Part shown: positions 44,533 through 53,613 of the stretch, piece by piece
Layout of the letters: each line of letters opens with the position of its first letter
How positions within the stretch are numbered: position 1 is the first letter of the stretch
Assembly (NCBI RefSeq): GCF_000745475.1
Contig: NZ_JQJJ01000003.1
Span: 1-64,000 of the forward strand
DNA: 64,000 bases
DNA from: Allobosea sp. UNC402CLCol
GTDB taxonomy: Bacteria > Pseudomonadota > Alphaproteobacteria > Rhizobiales > Beijerinckiaceae
Reading direction: 5' to 3'
Program-made: the position numbers and the translations under genes
Notes under the pieces: model-generated
Told to the model about the DNA's origin: nothing
Databases searched by the model: none
What the model saw: the letters and a program-made list of their open reading frames with translations, nothing else

Positions 44533-46037
44533 CTCAGTCCAAGATCCGGATCGCCGTTCTCCAGTTCGCGCATGAGACGGTGACGTTCCTCCCCAACGAC
44601 ACGATGCTGGAGGATTTCATCTATCCAGGCTCCCCGGCCTCCGGCGAAGCGCTGCTCGCCACCGACCCCAAGGGCTACATGGGCGGCTTCGTGCAGGTCG
44701 CCCGTGAGTTTGCGGATGTCGAGCTCGTCGGCATCACCTCGCCGCTCTGGCCCCGCACCGGAACCGGCTCGGGCTGGGTGACCGAGGACGCCTATGAGCA
44801 TTTCATGGGCATCATGATCGCGGAGCTGAAGGCGCAGCCGCAGTTCGACGGCGTCTATCTCGCGCTCCATGGCGCGCTCGCGGTGCGCGGCGTGCCACGG
44901 CCGGAGGCCGACATCGCCCGGCGTGTCCGCGAGGTCGTCGGCAACAAGGCCTTTATCACCGCGACTTTCGATCCGCATGGCAACGAGGACGAAGCCTTCC
45001 TCGAACAGGCCGACATGGCGTTCTGCGTGAAGTATTTCCCGCATTACGACATGCATCTGCAGGGCGAGCGCGCGGCGCGCATGCTGGTCCGGGCGATCCG
45101 CGGCAGCTTCAAGCCGGTGCATCGCGCCCTGCGCATCCCGATCATCGCGCCGACCGTGGTGATGTGGACTGGCGCCTCCCCCTGGTCCGACCTGATCCAG
45201 CGCGCGCTGATCTGGGAGGCGCGCGAGCCCGACGTCTTCGTCAACGTCTTCTTCGGCTTTCCCTGGTCCGACGTTCCCGATGCCGGCATGTCGCTCCAGG
45301 TGCTGACCAACGACGATCCCGATCTCGCCGAGCGCATCATCCGCGACATGGCGGAATGGACCTGGCGCCGCCGCCACGCGCTGCTGGACACCGTCAGGAT
45401 CTACAAGGCGAAAGAGGCGGTCGCGCTCGCCCGCGCGGCGGTTGCCGAAGACAAGGGCCCCGTCCTGCTCGCCGATTACAGCGACCGCTCCGGCTATGCG
45501 ACATGGCTTCTCCAGGAGATCGTCGCACAGAAGCTCGAACGCACGCTGATCGCGACGATCGCCTCCCCCGGGACGATCCGATCGGTGATCGGGTCCGGCG
45601 CGAAGCCGGGCGATGCGTTCGATGCGGAGATCGGCGGCCTCTTCGATGAATCGGCCGGGGCACCGGTCCGCATCTCCGGCACGCTGCGCTCGGTCGGGCC
45701 GGCGACGACCACGCGCGGCCATGGCAGGGAGTGGGTCTGTGTCGAATTCGGCAAGGGCAACCTGCTGGTGCTCAGCCCCTATCTCGTCCAGATCATCGAG
45801 CCTTCGGAGCTTTGGCAGCTCGGGCTCGCGCCGAATGAGTTCGACGTGATCGCGATCAAGTCGCGCGTCCATTTCCGTCGCGGCTTCGACGATAGCGGTT
45901 TCACGCCGACCATCATCCTCGTCGAGCCGCCCGAGCCCTTCGTGGGCACCGTTCATCTCGATGCTCTGCCCTACGAGAATCTCACGCTGAAGGACTATTA
46001 TCCCTATGGCAGCCCGAGCTTCTCACCGGAAGGCTGA
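44529..46037 (+). CDS. M81 family metallopeptidase (MlrC/microcystinase C-like)
   Basis: It has 502 residues from a GTG overlapping the upstream stop. The N-terminal DUF1485 domain holds FAHETVTFLPN, GVYLALHGALAV, ATFDPHGNEDEAF (residues 147-152 region) and KYFPHYDMHLQGERAARML (169-180), which supply the Asp and His ligands expected for the zinc site of MlrC. The C-terminal MlrC domain includes LLADYSDRSGYATWLL, IGGLFDES and HGREWVCVEFGKGNLLVLS. MlrC degrades linear microcystin products and other short peptides with beta-amino acids, but most family members are untested. The cytoplasmic enzyme is probably fed by a peptide importer. Confidence 0.9.
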   Translation: MTQSKIRIAVLQFAHETVTFLPNDTMLEDFIYPGSPASGEALLATDPKGYMGGFVQVAREFADVELVGITSPLWPRTGTGSGWVTEDAYEHFMGIMIAELKAQPQFDGVYLALHGALAVRGVPRPEADIARRVREVVGNKAFITATFDPHGNEDEAFLEQADMAFCVKYFPHYDMHLQGERAARMLVRAIRGSFKPVHRALRIPIIAPTVVMWTGASPWSDLIQRALIWEAREPDVFVNVFFGFPWSDVPDAGMSLQVLTNDDPDLAERIIRDMAEWTWRRRHALLDTVRIYKAKEAVALARAAVAEDKGPVLLADYSDRSGYATWLLQEIVAQKLERTLIATIASPGTIRSVIGSGAKPGDAFDAEIGGLFDESAGAPVRISGTLRSVGPATTTRGHGREWVCVEFGKGNLLVLSPYLVQIIEPSELWQLGLAPNEFDVIAIKSRVHFRRGFDDSGFTPTIILVEPPEPFVGTVHLDALPYENLTLKDYYPYGSPSFSPEG

Positions 46038-46956
46038 GGAAAAGGTGGCGGAGAGGCCCCAGTTGCTAACATTCGCACTCCGCTCGCAAGCAGTTCGAAA
46101 AAATGATCGGATTAGCCTAGCCGACGAGCCACGGAAAGGGCAGCAGGCCAGGAGGCGCGGCCGTCGATCGATGTTGGGCGGCTCGTCGAAGCGCAGCTCG
46201 AACTTCTTCGCCGCGGCGGGAAATACGCCGGAGATCAGGCCGCGGATGGCAAGCGCGTCAGGTTGCTGCAGCCTTGGCGCTCAGCTTCTCGACGATCGGA
46301 CGCACGAAGGACGGGATCACGCCCTTCTCGATCAGGCTCTGCGCGATGAAGCGTGCAACCAACGGCTTGTTCCGGCGCGGAGCCATCCCAAGAGCCGCTC
46401 AGGCCTCGGCTTCTAGCTTCGCATAGAACCGGCTTCCATCGCATCGAGCTGCGCACCGTCGTTCGATCGTTACGCCAACTCGGGCTATGGGCACGGACGT
46501 TCTCGCATTTCAGATGCCGGAAATCCGATATGAATACAGTTCAAACGACCATCTGCGCCCTGAAGGCAGCAGCCCACACGCTACGATCCTGTAAATAGAT
46601 GCGGTATCGGGAGAGAAGACCGTCGTGGTCTACCCTTCCCATCAGCTTATCCGTTTTGACCGAAGCAAGCTCGGGTGTGAGACAGCGGCCCCATCTCCCG
46701 CCAGTTGGTTCGCCAAGCGACGCTCTACCTCGATCTTTATCGTTGCGCCGATCAATCGCTTCAGGGGCCGATCGGGAGACGTCCGAAGCCAGACACGGCC
46801 CGCCCACTGCAGAAAGCCGTCACGAGCGACCCATCGTTTGGCAAATGGCACGACGGCACGGAGATTGTGGCTGCCGTATGCGTGACGGCATCGAGATCGA
46901 TTTCGCACCAGGTGGGGCGCAGGAGCAAACAGGTCATCGTCCAGATGCTCCATCGC
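46038..46956. other. Gene-poor convergent gap, possible degraded reading frame
   Basis: About 920 bases between the convergent M81 and CapA genes. On the minus strand a 42-codon frame (46386-46258, MAPRRNKPLVARFIAQSLIE...) is followed after a stop by another protein-like stretch (AIRGLISGVFPAAAKKFELRF). Together they look like a decayed small gene of unknown family. Nothing else was recognised; longer plus-strand frames here are the antisense of the CapA gene. Confidence 0.35.
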
Positions 46957-48192
46957 TCAGAGACGAAGAAGGCCGACGCCGTTCCCGATATCGATCCGCG
47001 TCCCGAATTTCGCGGAATAATCCCTGAAGCGACTAAGAATCCGGTCCGCATCGGCTTCGGAAGCGAGTTCCGGTGCCAGGCGTTGTTCCAGGATATCATT
47101 CGTGGCGGACTCGCTGCCGCCGATGACGACTGGATGGAAGGAGATGCCGGAGAGCTCGCCGCTTTCGCCGAAGGAGCAGAGGCCGATCACGCTCTCCCAT
47201 ACTTCCCGGGCCAGCCATGGCGATTTCTCGGATCTGACGTGGAAGATGAAATTGCCGAGGCTGTAGAAGATCGGCCGACCGCGATAGATCTCAACGGGCT
47301 GAAGAACGGGCGCGCCGTGGCTGACGAACATGGCCGCACCGGCATCGATGCAGGTCTTCGCAACGGCCCCGACCCAATCGGGAACCTGGTACCAGTCCGG
47401 CGCCCAGTGATGATGATGCAGATAGGCGATGACGAGGTGGCCTTGCTCGGCCGCCGCCGCGATGGTGGCGGTGTGCTGGGCGATGTCGCCGGCATCGATC
47501 TTCACATGCCGGCCGAACCTGTCGGAACGCCTGAAGATCGCGCGGGCGATGCTGATCTCGGTTTCGGGATCGAGGTCTGGCGCATCGTCGGGCTGGCTGT
47601 CGTTGCGGAGATCCATGATCGTGTAGCCGACCTTGTCGCGGACCCTGCGCAACTGGTCGAACGCATCGGCATCGACATCGACGACCTTGCTGAGTTTCAG
47701 GCGGTTGACGCCCGGACGCTCGGGACGCCCGTTGACGGAATCGCTCGCATACATGAAATCGGGCCCCGGACCGCCATCCATGGCCACGAGCGCCACCTTG
47801 CGGCCGGCGAATGCTCCCTTGGCTGCCCGGCCCGCCGCCGTGTGATTGCGCCCGATGCCGGCATGCAGGAAGCCGCGCCTGTCGACCTCCTCCAGAGTCG
47901 ACAGAATACCGGACGGCCCCAGATCGAAGGCATGATTGTTCGACAGAGACAGCGCCTGGAAGCCGAGCTCCTGCAGCGTGTCGAGCACGACCGGCTGGCT
48001 GCAACCGAAAACTCCTCCCTTCAGCGGCCATCCGCCATGGCTCCCGAGGATCGTGCTTTCGAAATTGGTGAACGGCAGGTCGGCGCGGCCGAGCACCTCC
48101 CGGACGCCCCGGAAGCCCGGCTTATCCACGCCGCGGATATCGTGCTTGATGAGCGACTGCCCGGTGACGGCGATCGTGAACATGTTCGTCAT
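46957..48192 (-). CDS. CapA-family protein (poly-gamma-glutamate capsule type, metallophosphatase fold)
   Basis: It has 411 residues, with GGAGAAG 8 bases before the ATG and no signal peptide. The CapA/PgsA fold is shown by IAVTGQSLIKHDIRG, ADLPFTNFESTILGSHGG, ALSLSNNHAFDLGPSGI (the family NNHxxDxG site), VIAYLHHHHWAP, and the end block MFVSHGAPVLQPVEIYRGRPIFYSLGNFIFH. These His/Asp/Asn clusters are calcineurin-like metal ligands. Classical CapA assists export of poly-gamma-glutamate, but cytoplasmic homologues beside peptide transporters are uncharacterised. It ends the minus-strand peptide transporter cluster, 98 bases after the ATPase gene, and probably belongs to that regulon. Confidence 0.9.
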   Translation of the reverse strand: MTNMFTIAVTGQSLIKHDIRGVDKPGFRGVREVLGRADLPFTNFESTILGSHGGWPLKGGVFGCSQPVVLDTLQELGFQALSLSNNHAFDLGPSGILSTLEEVDRRGFLHAGIGRNHTAAGRAAKGAFAGRKVALVAMDGGPGPDFMYASDSVNGRPERPGVNRLKLSKVVDVDADAFDQLRRVRDKVGYTIMDLRNDSQPDDAPDLDPETEISIARAIFRRSDRFGRHVKIDAGDIAQHTATIAAAAEQGHLVIAYLHHHHWAPDWYQVPDWVGAVAKTCIDAGAAMFVSHGAPVLQPVEIYRGRPIFYSLGNFIFHVRSEKSPWLAREVWESVIGLCSFGESGELSGISFHPVVIGGSESATNDILEQRLAPELASEADADRILSRFRDYSAKFGTRIDIGNGVGLLRL

Positions 48193-48290
48193 GACAAAGC
48201 TTCTCCTGCGCCGCGAAATGCCGCAGCGTGAAACGAGGTTGGTGGGATGCTAGGAACCGTTGCGAGCGGCGCTTCGGACTTGTTGCCGCG

Positions 48291-49970
48291 TCAGTGCGTG
48301 AAACGCCGGGGACGCGCGTCGATCAGAGTTCGGGTGTAAGGGTTTCGTGAATGGGCGAAGATGAAGTCCGCTGGGCCTTTGTCTTCGATCTTGCCGTCCT
48401 TGAAGATGTAGATCGCGCTGCAGAGCTGCTGCACAAGCGCGAGATCATGTGAGATGAAGAGCATCGCGATGCCCCGCTCGGTAACATTCTCCCGCAGGAG
48501 GGCGACGATCTCCGCCTGAACGGAGACGTCCAGCGCCGAGGTCGGCTCGTCGGCGACGATGATCCGTGGGCTGGCGAGGAGCGCGCGCGCGATGCAGATG
48601 CGCTGCTTCTGCCCGCCCGACAACTGATGCGGATATCGGGCGAGCAGGCTGCGCGCGAGCCCGAGCCTGTCCATCATCGTGGCTACGTCCGGCCGTTCGC
48701 TCCCTGGCCTGACGGTGCCGAAGCGGACGCTTTCCTGCAGTGTCGCGCCCACCGACATGCGCGGGTTCAGCGATACCGCTGGATCCTGGAAGATCATCTG
48801 GACCTTGCCCAGCAATCCGTTGCGCGCCCCGGAGCGCGCGATATCGAAGGCGGTGCCGTCGATTTCGAGCGTGCCGTCGCCGGCGGTTTCCAGGCCTGCG
48901 ATGATCCGGCCCATCGTGCTCTTGCCGCTGCCGCTCTCCCCGACGATTCCGGTGATCCCGCCGTGCTCCAGCGCGACGGTGACATCCTGCAGCGCAGGTT
49001 TCCCGTGTCCCTTGGGGAACCAGGCTAGCGAGCGCCTGTGAAAGGTTTTCTTGATGCCGCTTGCGAGAAGGATCGGCGGCGTCCCCGCAAGCTCATGCCG
49101 CGCCTGCGGCTGCGGGCTTTTCGGGTTCTCGCCGGCTTCCTGCCGCGTTTCGGGATCGGACAGCCGTAACCGCGGTACGGCCGCAAGCAGGCTGCGTGTG
49201 TACGGCTCCCGGGGCGCATCCAGGAGTGAGGACGTCACCCCGTGCTCCACGACCCGCCCGTGCCGCATCACGACGACCCGGTCAGTGATGTCGGAGACGA
49301 CCCCCATGTCATGTGTCACGAGAACAATCGACACCCGGGTTTCATCGACGAGCTCGCGCAGGAGGTTGAGGATCTGCTTCTGCACCGTCGCGTCGAGGGC
49401 GGAGGTCGGCTCGTCCGCTATGATGATGTCGGGAGATCCGGCCAACGCGATTGCGATCACGACGCGCTGGCGTTGTCCGCCGGAGAACTGGTGAGGATAG
49501 CTGTGATAGCGCTCGCCAGCGTCGGGGATGCCGACACGGATCAAAAGGTCGATGGCGCGGATGCGCGCGTCCTGGCGCGAGATGCCGTCGTTCGTGGCGC
49601 GGATCGTCTCTTCGAGCTGAGGGCCGACTGCCATCAGCGGATCGAGCGATGCGGTATGGTCCTGGAAGATCGCGGATATCCTGCGTCCTCTGATCCGTCC
49701 CCACGACCGGCTGTCCGCGGCGTCGAGCGCCTCGCCGTCGAACAGGATCGTGCCGCCCATCCTATCGAACTCGGCCGGGAGCAGGCCGAGGATGGCGTTG
49801 CCGAGCGTCGACTTGCCGGCTCCGGACTCGCCGATCAGGCCAAGAACCTCGCCACGATGAAGATCCAGGCTGACATCCTGCAGGATCGTCGCCGCACCGG
49901 ACTCTCCCCGATGCTTCAGGGTGAGGTTTCTGACGGCCAGCAGAGGCGCCAGCGCACTGTCATGCGTCAT
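48291..49970 (-). CDS. Fused dipeptide/oligopeptide ABC ATPase (DppD-DppF type)
   Basis: The protein has 559 residues with two complete nucleotide-binding domains. Domain 1 (about 5-265): Walker A GLIGESGAGKSTLG, signature [16 protein letters not shown], Walker B IIIADEPTSALDATV. Domain 2 (about 300-555): Walker A GIVGESGSGKSTMG, signature LSGGQKQRICIARALL, Walker B IIVADEPTSALDVSV. The first signature and H-loops (VLVTHDMGVVSD, LFISHDLALVQQ) are all conserved, so both sites should be active. Each domain ends in an oligopeptide transporter C-terminal patch (YTRSLLAAVPRL; YTRTLIDARP). Overlaps the permease gene at 49960 by 11 bases. Confidence 0.94.
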   Translation of the reverse strand: MTHDSALAPLLAVRNLTLKHRGESGAATILQDVSLDLHRGEVLGLIGESGAGKSTLGNAILGLLPAEFDRMGGTILFDGEALDAADSRSWGRIRGRRISAIFQDHTASLDPLMAVGPQLEETIRATNDGISRQDARIRAIDLLIRVGIPDAGERYHSYPHQFSGGQRQRVVIAIALAGSPDIIIADEPTSALDATVQKQILNLLRELVDETRVSIVLVTHDMGVVSDITDRVVVMRHGRVVEHGVTSSLLDAPREPYTRSLLAAVPRLRLSDPETRQEAGENPKSPQPQARHELAGTPPILLASGIKKTFHRRSLAWFPKGHGKPALQDVTVALEHGGITGIVGESGSGKSTMGRIIAGLETAGDGTLEIDGTAFDIARSGARNGLLGKVQMIFQDPAVSLNPRMSVGATLQESVRFGTVRPGSERPDVATMMDRLGLARSLLARYPHQLSGGQKQRICIARALLASPRIIVADEPTSALDVSVQAEIVALLRENVTERGIAMLFISHDLALVQQLCSAIYIFKDGKIEDKGPADFIFAHSRNPYTRTLIDARPRRFTH

Positions 49971-50841
49971 GGGAACGGCTCCTCGGATCGAGGCTGCGCC
50001 GGACGTCCTCGCCGACGAAGTTGATGCTTGCGATGAGGCCGAACAGCGCCAGGCCGGGAAACAGGCTGATCCAGTATTGGCCGGTCAGCAGATACTGAAA
50101 GCCGTTCGCCACGGTGGAGCCGAGCGAGGGCTTGTCGATCGGCACCCCCAGGCCGAGGAAGGAGAGGGTCGCTTCGAGGGCAACCGCATGCCCGAGTTCA
50201 ATCGGGAGCAGCGTGATCGCCGGCGCGATGCTGTTGGGCAAGATATGCCGGAAGATGATCCGCCCTGTGGGTAGCCGCAGCAGCCGTGCCGCATCGAGGT
50301 AGGGCTTGCCGATCTCGCTGAGGGCGACGCCGCGCGCGATCCGCGCATAGGTCGCCCATTGCACGATGATGATCGCGAGGATGATCCGGTCGATGCCCGG
50401 CCCGAGTGTGACGATAGCGATCAAGGCCACGAGGATAGTGGGGAGGCTGAGCTGGAGATCGACGATACGCATCAGGACGGCATCGACCCATCTGCCGAAA
50501 TAGGCCGCGCTGACGCCGATGGTGACGCCGATTAGCGCCGCGATCGCGGTGCTGGTGACGGCGACGACGAGGCTGATGCGCAGGCCGTAGAGGATGGTGC
50601 TAATGATGTCCCGCCCGAGCCCATCTGTTCCCAGAAGATAGACATAGCCGCCGCCGCTGCTGGTTCCGGGAGGCGATGACGCTTCCCATCCGAAGATCTG
50701 CAGGGGATCGTAGGGGTTCTGGGGGGCGATGGCCGGCGCGGCGAGCGCCAGCAGGACATAGGCGGCGAGCACGAGCCTCGCGAAGCCGGCGCGCCCTCGT
50801 TCCGGGCGCTTCCAAAAAGCGCGCATGATTGCAGCTTTCAT
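49960..50841 (-). CDS. Peptide ABC permease, DppC-like
   Basis: It has 293 residues. After a short cytoplasmic tail (FWKRPERGRAGFARLVLAAYVLLALAAPAIAP, the typical DppC/OppC N-terminus) comes NPYDPLQIFGWEASSPPGTSS, then LLGTDGLGRDIISTILYGLRISL, the hallmark of OppC/DppC. The EAA-type loop YLDAARLLRLPTGRIIFRHILPN is close to the end of helix 4. It pairs with the DppB-like subunit encoded 13 bases upstream at 50855-51823. Confidence 0.94.
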   Translation of the reverse strand: MKAAIMRAFWKRPERGRAGFARLVLAAYVLLALAAPAIAPQNPYDPLQIFGWEASSPPGTSSGGGYVYLLGTDGLGRDIISTILYGLRISLVVAVTSTAIAALIGVTIGVSAAYFGRWVDAVLMRIVDLQLSLPTILVALIAIVTLGPGIDRIILAIIIVQWATYARIARGVALSEIGKPYLDAARLLRLPTGRIIFRHILPNSIAPAITLLPIELGHAVALEATLSFLGLGVPIDKPSLGSTVANGFQYLLTGQYWISLFPGLALFGLIASINFVGEDVRRSLDPRSRSHDA

Positions 50842-50854
50842 CGGATCGCTTTCA

Positions 50855-51823
50855 TCACGACAGGCGCACGCGCGGGTCGAGCACGGCGTAGAAGAGATCG
50901 ACCAGGGCGTTTAGCCCGATGAAGGCGACGGAGACGAAGGTCAGGGTCGCCATCACGACCGGGCGATCGAGAAGCTGGATGGAGTCGATCAGCAGCTTAC
51001 CGATGCCCGGCCAGGCGAAAATCGTTTCAACGACCACCGCGAAGGCGAGCATCCCGCCGAACTGCATGCCGATCATCGTGACGATCGGGATGCTGATATT
51101 TGGCAAGGTGTGCCTGAACAGGATGCGCCGGGATGAGAGGCCCTTCGCCCGGCAGAACCGCACGAAATCCTGGTTCTCGACCTCGGCCGTTCCCGCCCGC
51201 GCCAGTCGCGCGATCAGCGCGACATTGGGGATCGCGAGCGTCAGGGCAGGGAGCGCCAAGTGGCGCAAGCCGTCGAGCGTCGTGAAGCTCCATTCCTGGC
51301 CCATCAGTAGGACAGTCGGACCGCGCCCGCTCGACGGAAACCAGCCCATCGCGACCGCGCCGAGAAGGATCAGCACCATGCTCAGCCAAAAGGACGGGAT
51401 GCTCAGTGCGAACACGCTCGCCTTGAGGACGGCACGGTCGATCCATCCGCCTTGCCGGCGGCCCGCCAGCAGGCCGAGCAGCGTGCCGCAGGGCGCGGCG
51501 ATCAGCATCGCCGTCGTCGCCAGTTCGAGCGTGGCGGGCACCTTGCTCATGACCAGTGCAAAAGCCGGCAGGTGATAGATGTAGGACGTCCCGAAATTGC
51601 CGGCGAGGACGTTGCTCATGAAGCGGCAGTATTGCCACCAGAGCGGCTGATCCAGGCCGAGCGCGATCGTCGCGTTGCGGATGTCCTCGGCGGTGGCCGT
51701 TTCGATATTGACGACGTTGTAGACGGGGTTGCCGACGCTGTGGATGCCGGTGAAACCGATCACCGACAGGGCAAGGAGGACGAGGAGAGCTTGTGAAAGC
51801 CTTCCGACGATGGCGCTCGTCAT
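50855..51823 (-). CDS. Peptide ABC permease, DppB-like
   Basis: It has 322 residues. The N-terminal helix (LSQALLVLLALSVIGFTGIHS) is followed by the large periplasmic loop with ALGLDQPLWWQYCRFMSNVLAGNFGTSY, typical of DppB/OppB. The EAA loop is VENQDFVRFCRAKGLSSRRILFRHTLPN and the C-terminus has VVETIFAWPGIGKLLIDSIQLLDRPVVMA, the most conserved block of the family. It is the first permease of the minus-strand transporter operon, 10 bases after the binding-protein gene. Confidence 0.94.
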   Translation of the reverse strand: MTSAIVGRLSQALLVLLALSVIGFTGIHSVGNPVYNVVNIETATAEDIRNATIALGLDQPLWWQYCRFMSNVLAGNFGTSYIYHLPAFALVMSKVPATLELATTAMLIAAPCGTLLGLLAGRRQGGWIDRAVLKASVFALSIPSFWLSMVLILLGAVAMGWFPSSGRGPTVLLMGQEWSFTTLDGLRHLALPALTLAIPNVALIARLARAGTAEVENQDFVRFCRAKGLSSRRILFRHTLPNISIPIVTMIGMQFGGMLAFAVVVETIFAWPGIGKLLIDSIQLLDRPVVMATLTFVSVAFIGLNALVDLFYAVLDPRVRLS

Positions 51824-51833
51824 GGCCGTGCCC

Positions 51834-53423
51834 TCACTGTCCCGCCGGGACGGCCTGCATGGCAGTCGTCAATCCACGTGGATGAACGGCATAAGAAGCT
51901 ACCTTCTGCCCGTACCCGGTGATCAGGTGGAAATGATAGAGCGGCAGCATCGGATAGTCGGCCATGACGAACTCCGTCGCAGCCGCGAGCGCGGCGCTGC
52001 GCACCGGACCCTCCTCGATTGTCTTGGCCTTCGCCAGCATCGCGTCGAATTGCGGGTTGGAATACCTGCCGTAGTTCAGCGAGCCCGTGCCCAGCTCGAC
52101 ATTCGGGGATGCGAGAAGCGCATCCAGGCAGAACGTCACGGCATCACCCGAACAGCCACCGTACCAGGCGGGATAGTCGCCCTTGGCCCGCTGCGTGGCG
52201 AAAACCGAAAACGGAGAGACGACCGGCTGGGCGCGCACGCCGATCCGCGCCCAGTTCTGCGTGACGGCCTGAAGGGATTCGCTGTCGCCGGGATAGCGCC
52301 CGGCAGGCCCCGCCAGCACGACGTTGAAGCCGTCCGGAAAGCCGGCCTCAGCCAGGAGCGCTTTGGCGGCGCCGTAATCCGGCGCGGTGACTTTGAGATT
52401 GGGCGAGGTTCCGGACAGGCCGCTCGGAAAGATCTGAGAGGCTGCGGTGCCGTATCCAAGGAGAATCTTCTCCGCGATGAAGGAGCGGTCGGTGGCCATG
52501 GAGAGAGCCTGACGCACGCGCTTGTCACGGAAGGGGTTCTTGATCGGTTTGCCGGATTTGTCGGTCACGCCGGGAGCGGTTTCCCGCTCGATGTCGAATT
52601 GGAGAAAGTTGGAGCGAGCGGCGCTGGCGCTTTCGACCTTCAGGCCGCGTTGCTTGAGGCCGGGAACGTCCCGCGCCGGGATGGAGTCGGCGACATCGAC
52701 ATCGGCTGTCGTCAGCGCGGCAACGCGCGCGGCGGGACTCTCGATCACCCTGAAGGTTACCTCGGTCCAGGCGGGTACCCCACCCCAGTAGCTGTCATTT
52801 CGCGTCAAACGGAAGATTTCGCCGGATTGCCAGCTCTGGAATTTGTAGGGGCCAGTTCCGATCGGGCGAGCTGCGGTATTCAGTTCATCGGTCGAAGCAA
52901 ACCCGTCCGCCTTGTGCGGCATGATGAAGATCGCGGCGAGCGACAGCGGCAGCGTCGGGGAATCGGTGTTCGTTTCAATAACGACGGTCAGTGGGTCCGG
53001 TGCCGTGACGGATTTGATCACCTTCGCATAGGACCGATAGCCGCCGCTTGGCGGCGTCAGGAAATCGCGGATTCGCGTGAGCGAATAGATCACGTCCCGG
53101 GCAGTGAAGGGCGACCCGTCATGGAAGCGGACCCCTTCGCGCAGCTTGAACTCCCATCGCGTGTCGGAGAGCCGCTTCCACGAGGTCGCCAGGCCCGGCT
53201 GAGGATCGAGATGCTCGTCCTGGCTCACCAGGCGCTCGTAAATATGTGACAGGAGGGAGTTGTTCTCGTTCAGGTCCGCATAATGGGGATCGAGCGTCAT
53301 CAGCTTATATGAGGTCGCAACCCGCAACGCCTGGGCCGCTACGGGTCGTGCCATTGTCGCGATGCCGGCAAGGACGCTCGCCATCAGGGCGAGCCGAAGG
53401 CAATAATAAGACAAGTGTTTCAA
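51834..53423 (-). CDS. Peptide ABC substrate-binding protein (SBP family 5, DppA-like)
   Basis: It has 529 residues from a TTG at 53423 with GAGGGG in front and an immediate signal peptide (KHLSYYCLRLALMASVLAGI, cut near PVAAQA). ATGs at 53453 and 53513 are upstream alternatives without a ribosome site. The family signature is KRLSDTRWEFKLREGVRFHDGSPFTARDVIYSLTRI, with NLNENNSLLSHIYERL-type N-terminal and VRQALSMATDRSFIAEKIL segments. First gene of the Dpp-like operon; it selects the ligand for the DppBC permease. It shares only the family fold with the other SBP5 at 42952, so the two probably bind different ligands. Confidence 0.92.
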   Translation of the reverse strand: MKHLSYYCLRLALMASVLAGIATMARPVAAQALRVATSYKLMTLDPHYADLNENNSLLSHIYERLVSQDEHLDPQPGLATSWKRLSDTRWEFKLREGVRFHDGSPFTARDVIYSLTRIRDFLTPPSGGYRSYAKVIKSVTAPDPLTVVIETNTDSPTLPLSLAAIFIMPHKADGFASTDELNTAARPIGTGPYKFQSWQSGEIFRLTRNDSYWGGVPAWTEVTFRVIESPAARVAALTTADVDVADSIPARDVPGLKQRGLKVESASAARSNFLQFDIERETAPGVTDKSGKPIKNPFRDKRVRQALSMATDRSFIAEKILLGYGTAASQIFPSGLSGTSPNLKVTAPDYGAAKALLAEAGFPDGFNVVLAGPAGRYPGDSESLQAVTQNWARIGVRAQPVVSPFSVFATQRAKGDYPAWYGGCSGDAVTFCLDALLASPNVELGTGSLNYGRYSNPQFDAMLAKAKTIEEGPVRSAALAAATEFVMADYPMLPLYHFHLITGYGQKVASYAVHPRGLTTAMQAVPAGQ

Positions 53424-53613
53424 GATGATGCCCCTCACTCTTTTTCGCCCCATCGCCGCTGCCGATGCCGCGCCAGCCGGCAGAGATCCTGGGGAGCGCT
53501 CTGTGAGGAACAATCGGAGACGCGTCCGAACGGGTCAATTTATTAAGTTTCTGCAAAGCTGATTAGCTCTGCTAATATCTCTCGGCGGTCTTGGCAGATT
53601 TCGGGAGAACCAA

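Noticed and set aside
44511..45956. 481-codon minus-strand frame opposite the M81 peptidase gene
   Set aside because: Shadow frame; the M81 motifs on the plus strand are unambiguous.
46705..48231. 508-codon plus-strand open frame opposite the CapA-family gene
   Set aside because: It is the antisense shadow of a well-supported gene; the translation lacks motifs and has the Asp/Arg/Ala bias of reverse-read high-GC codons.
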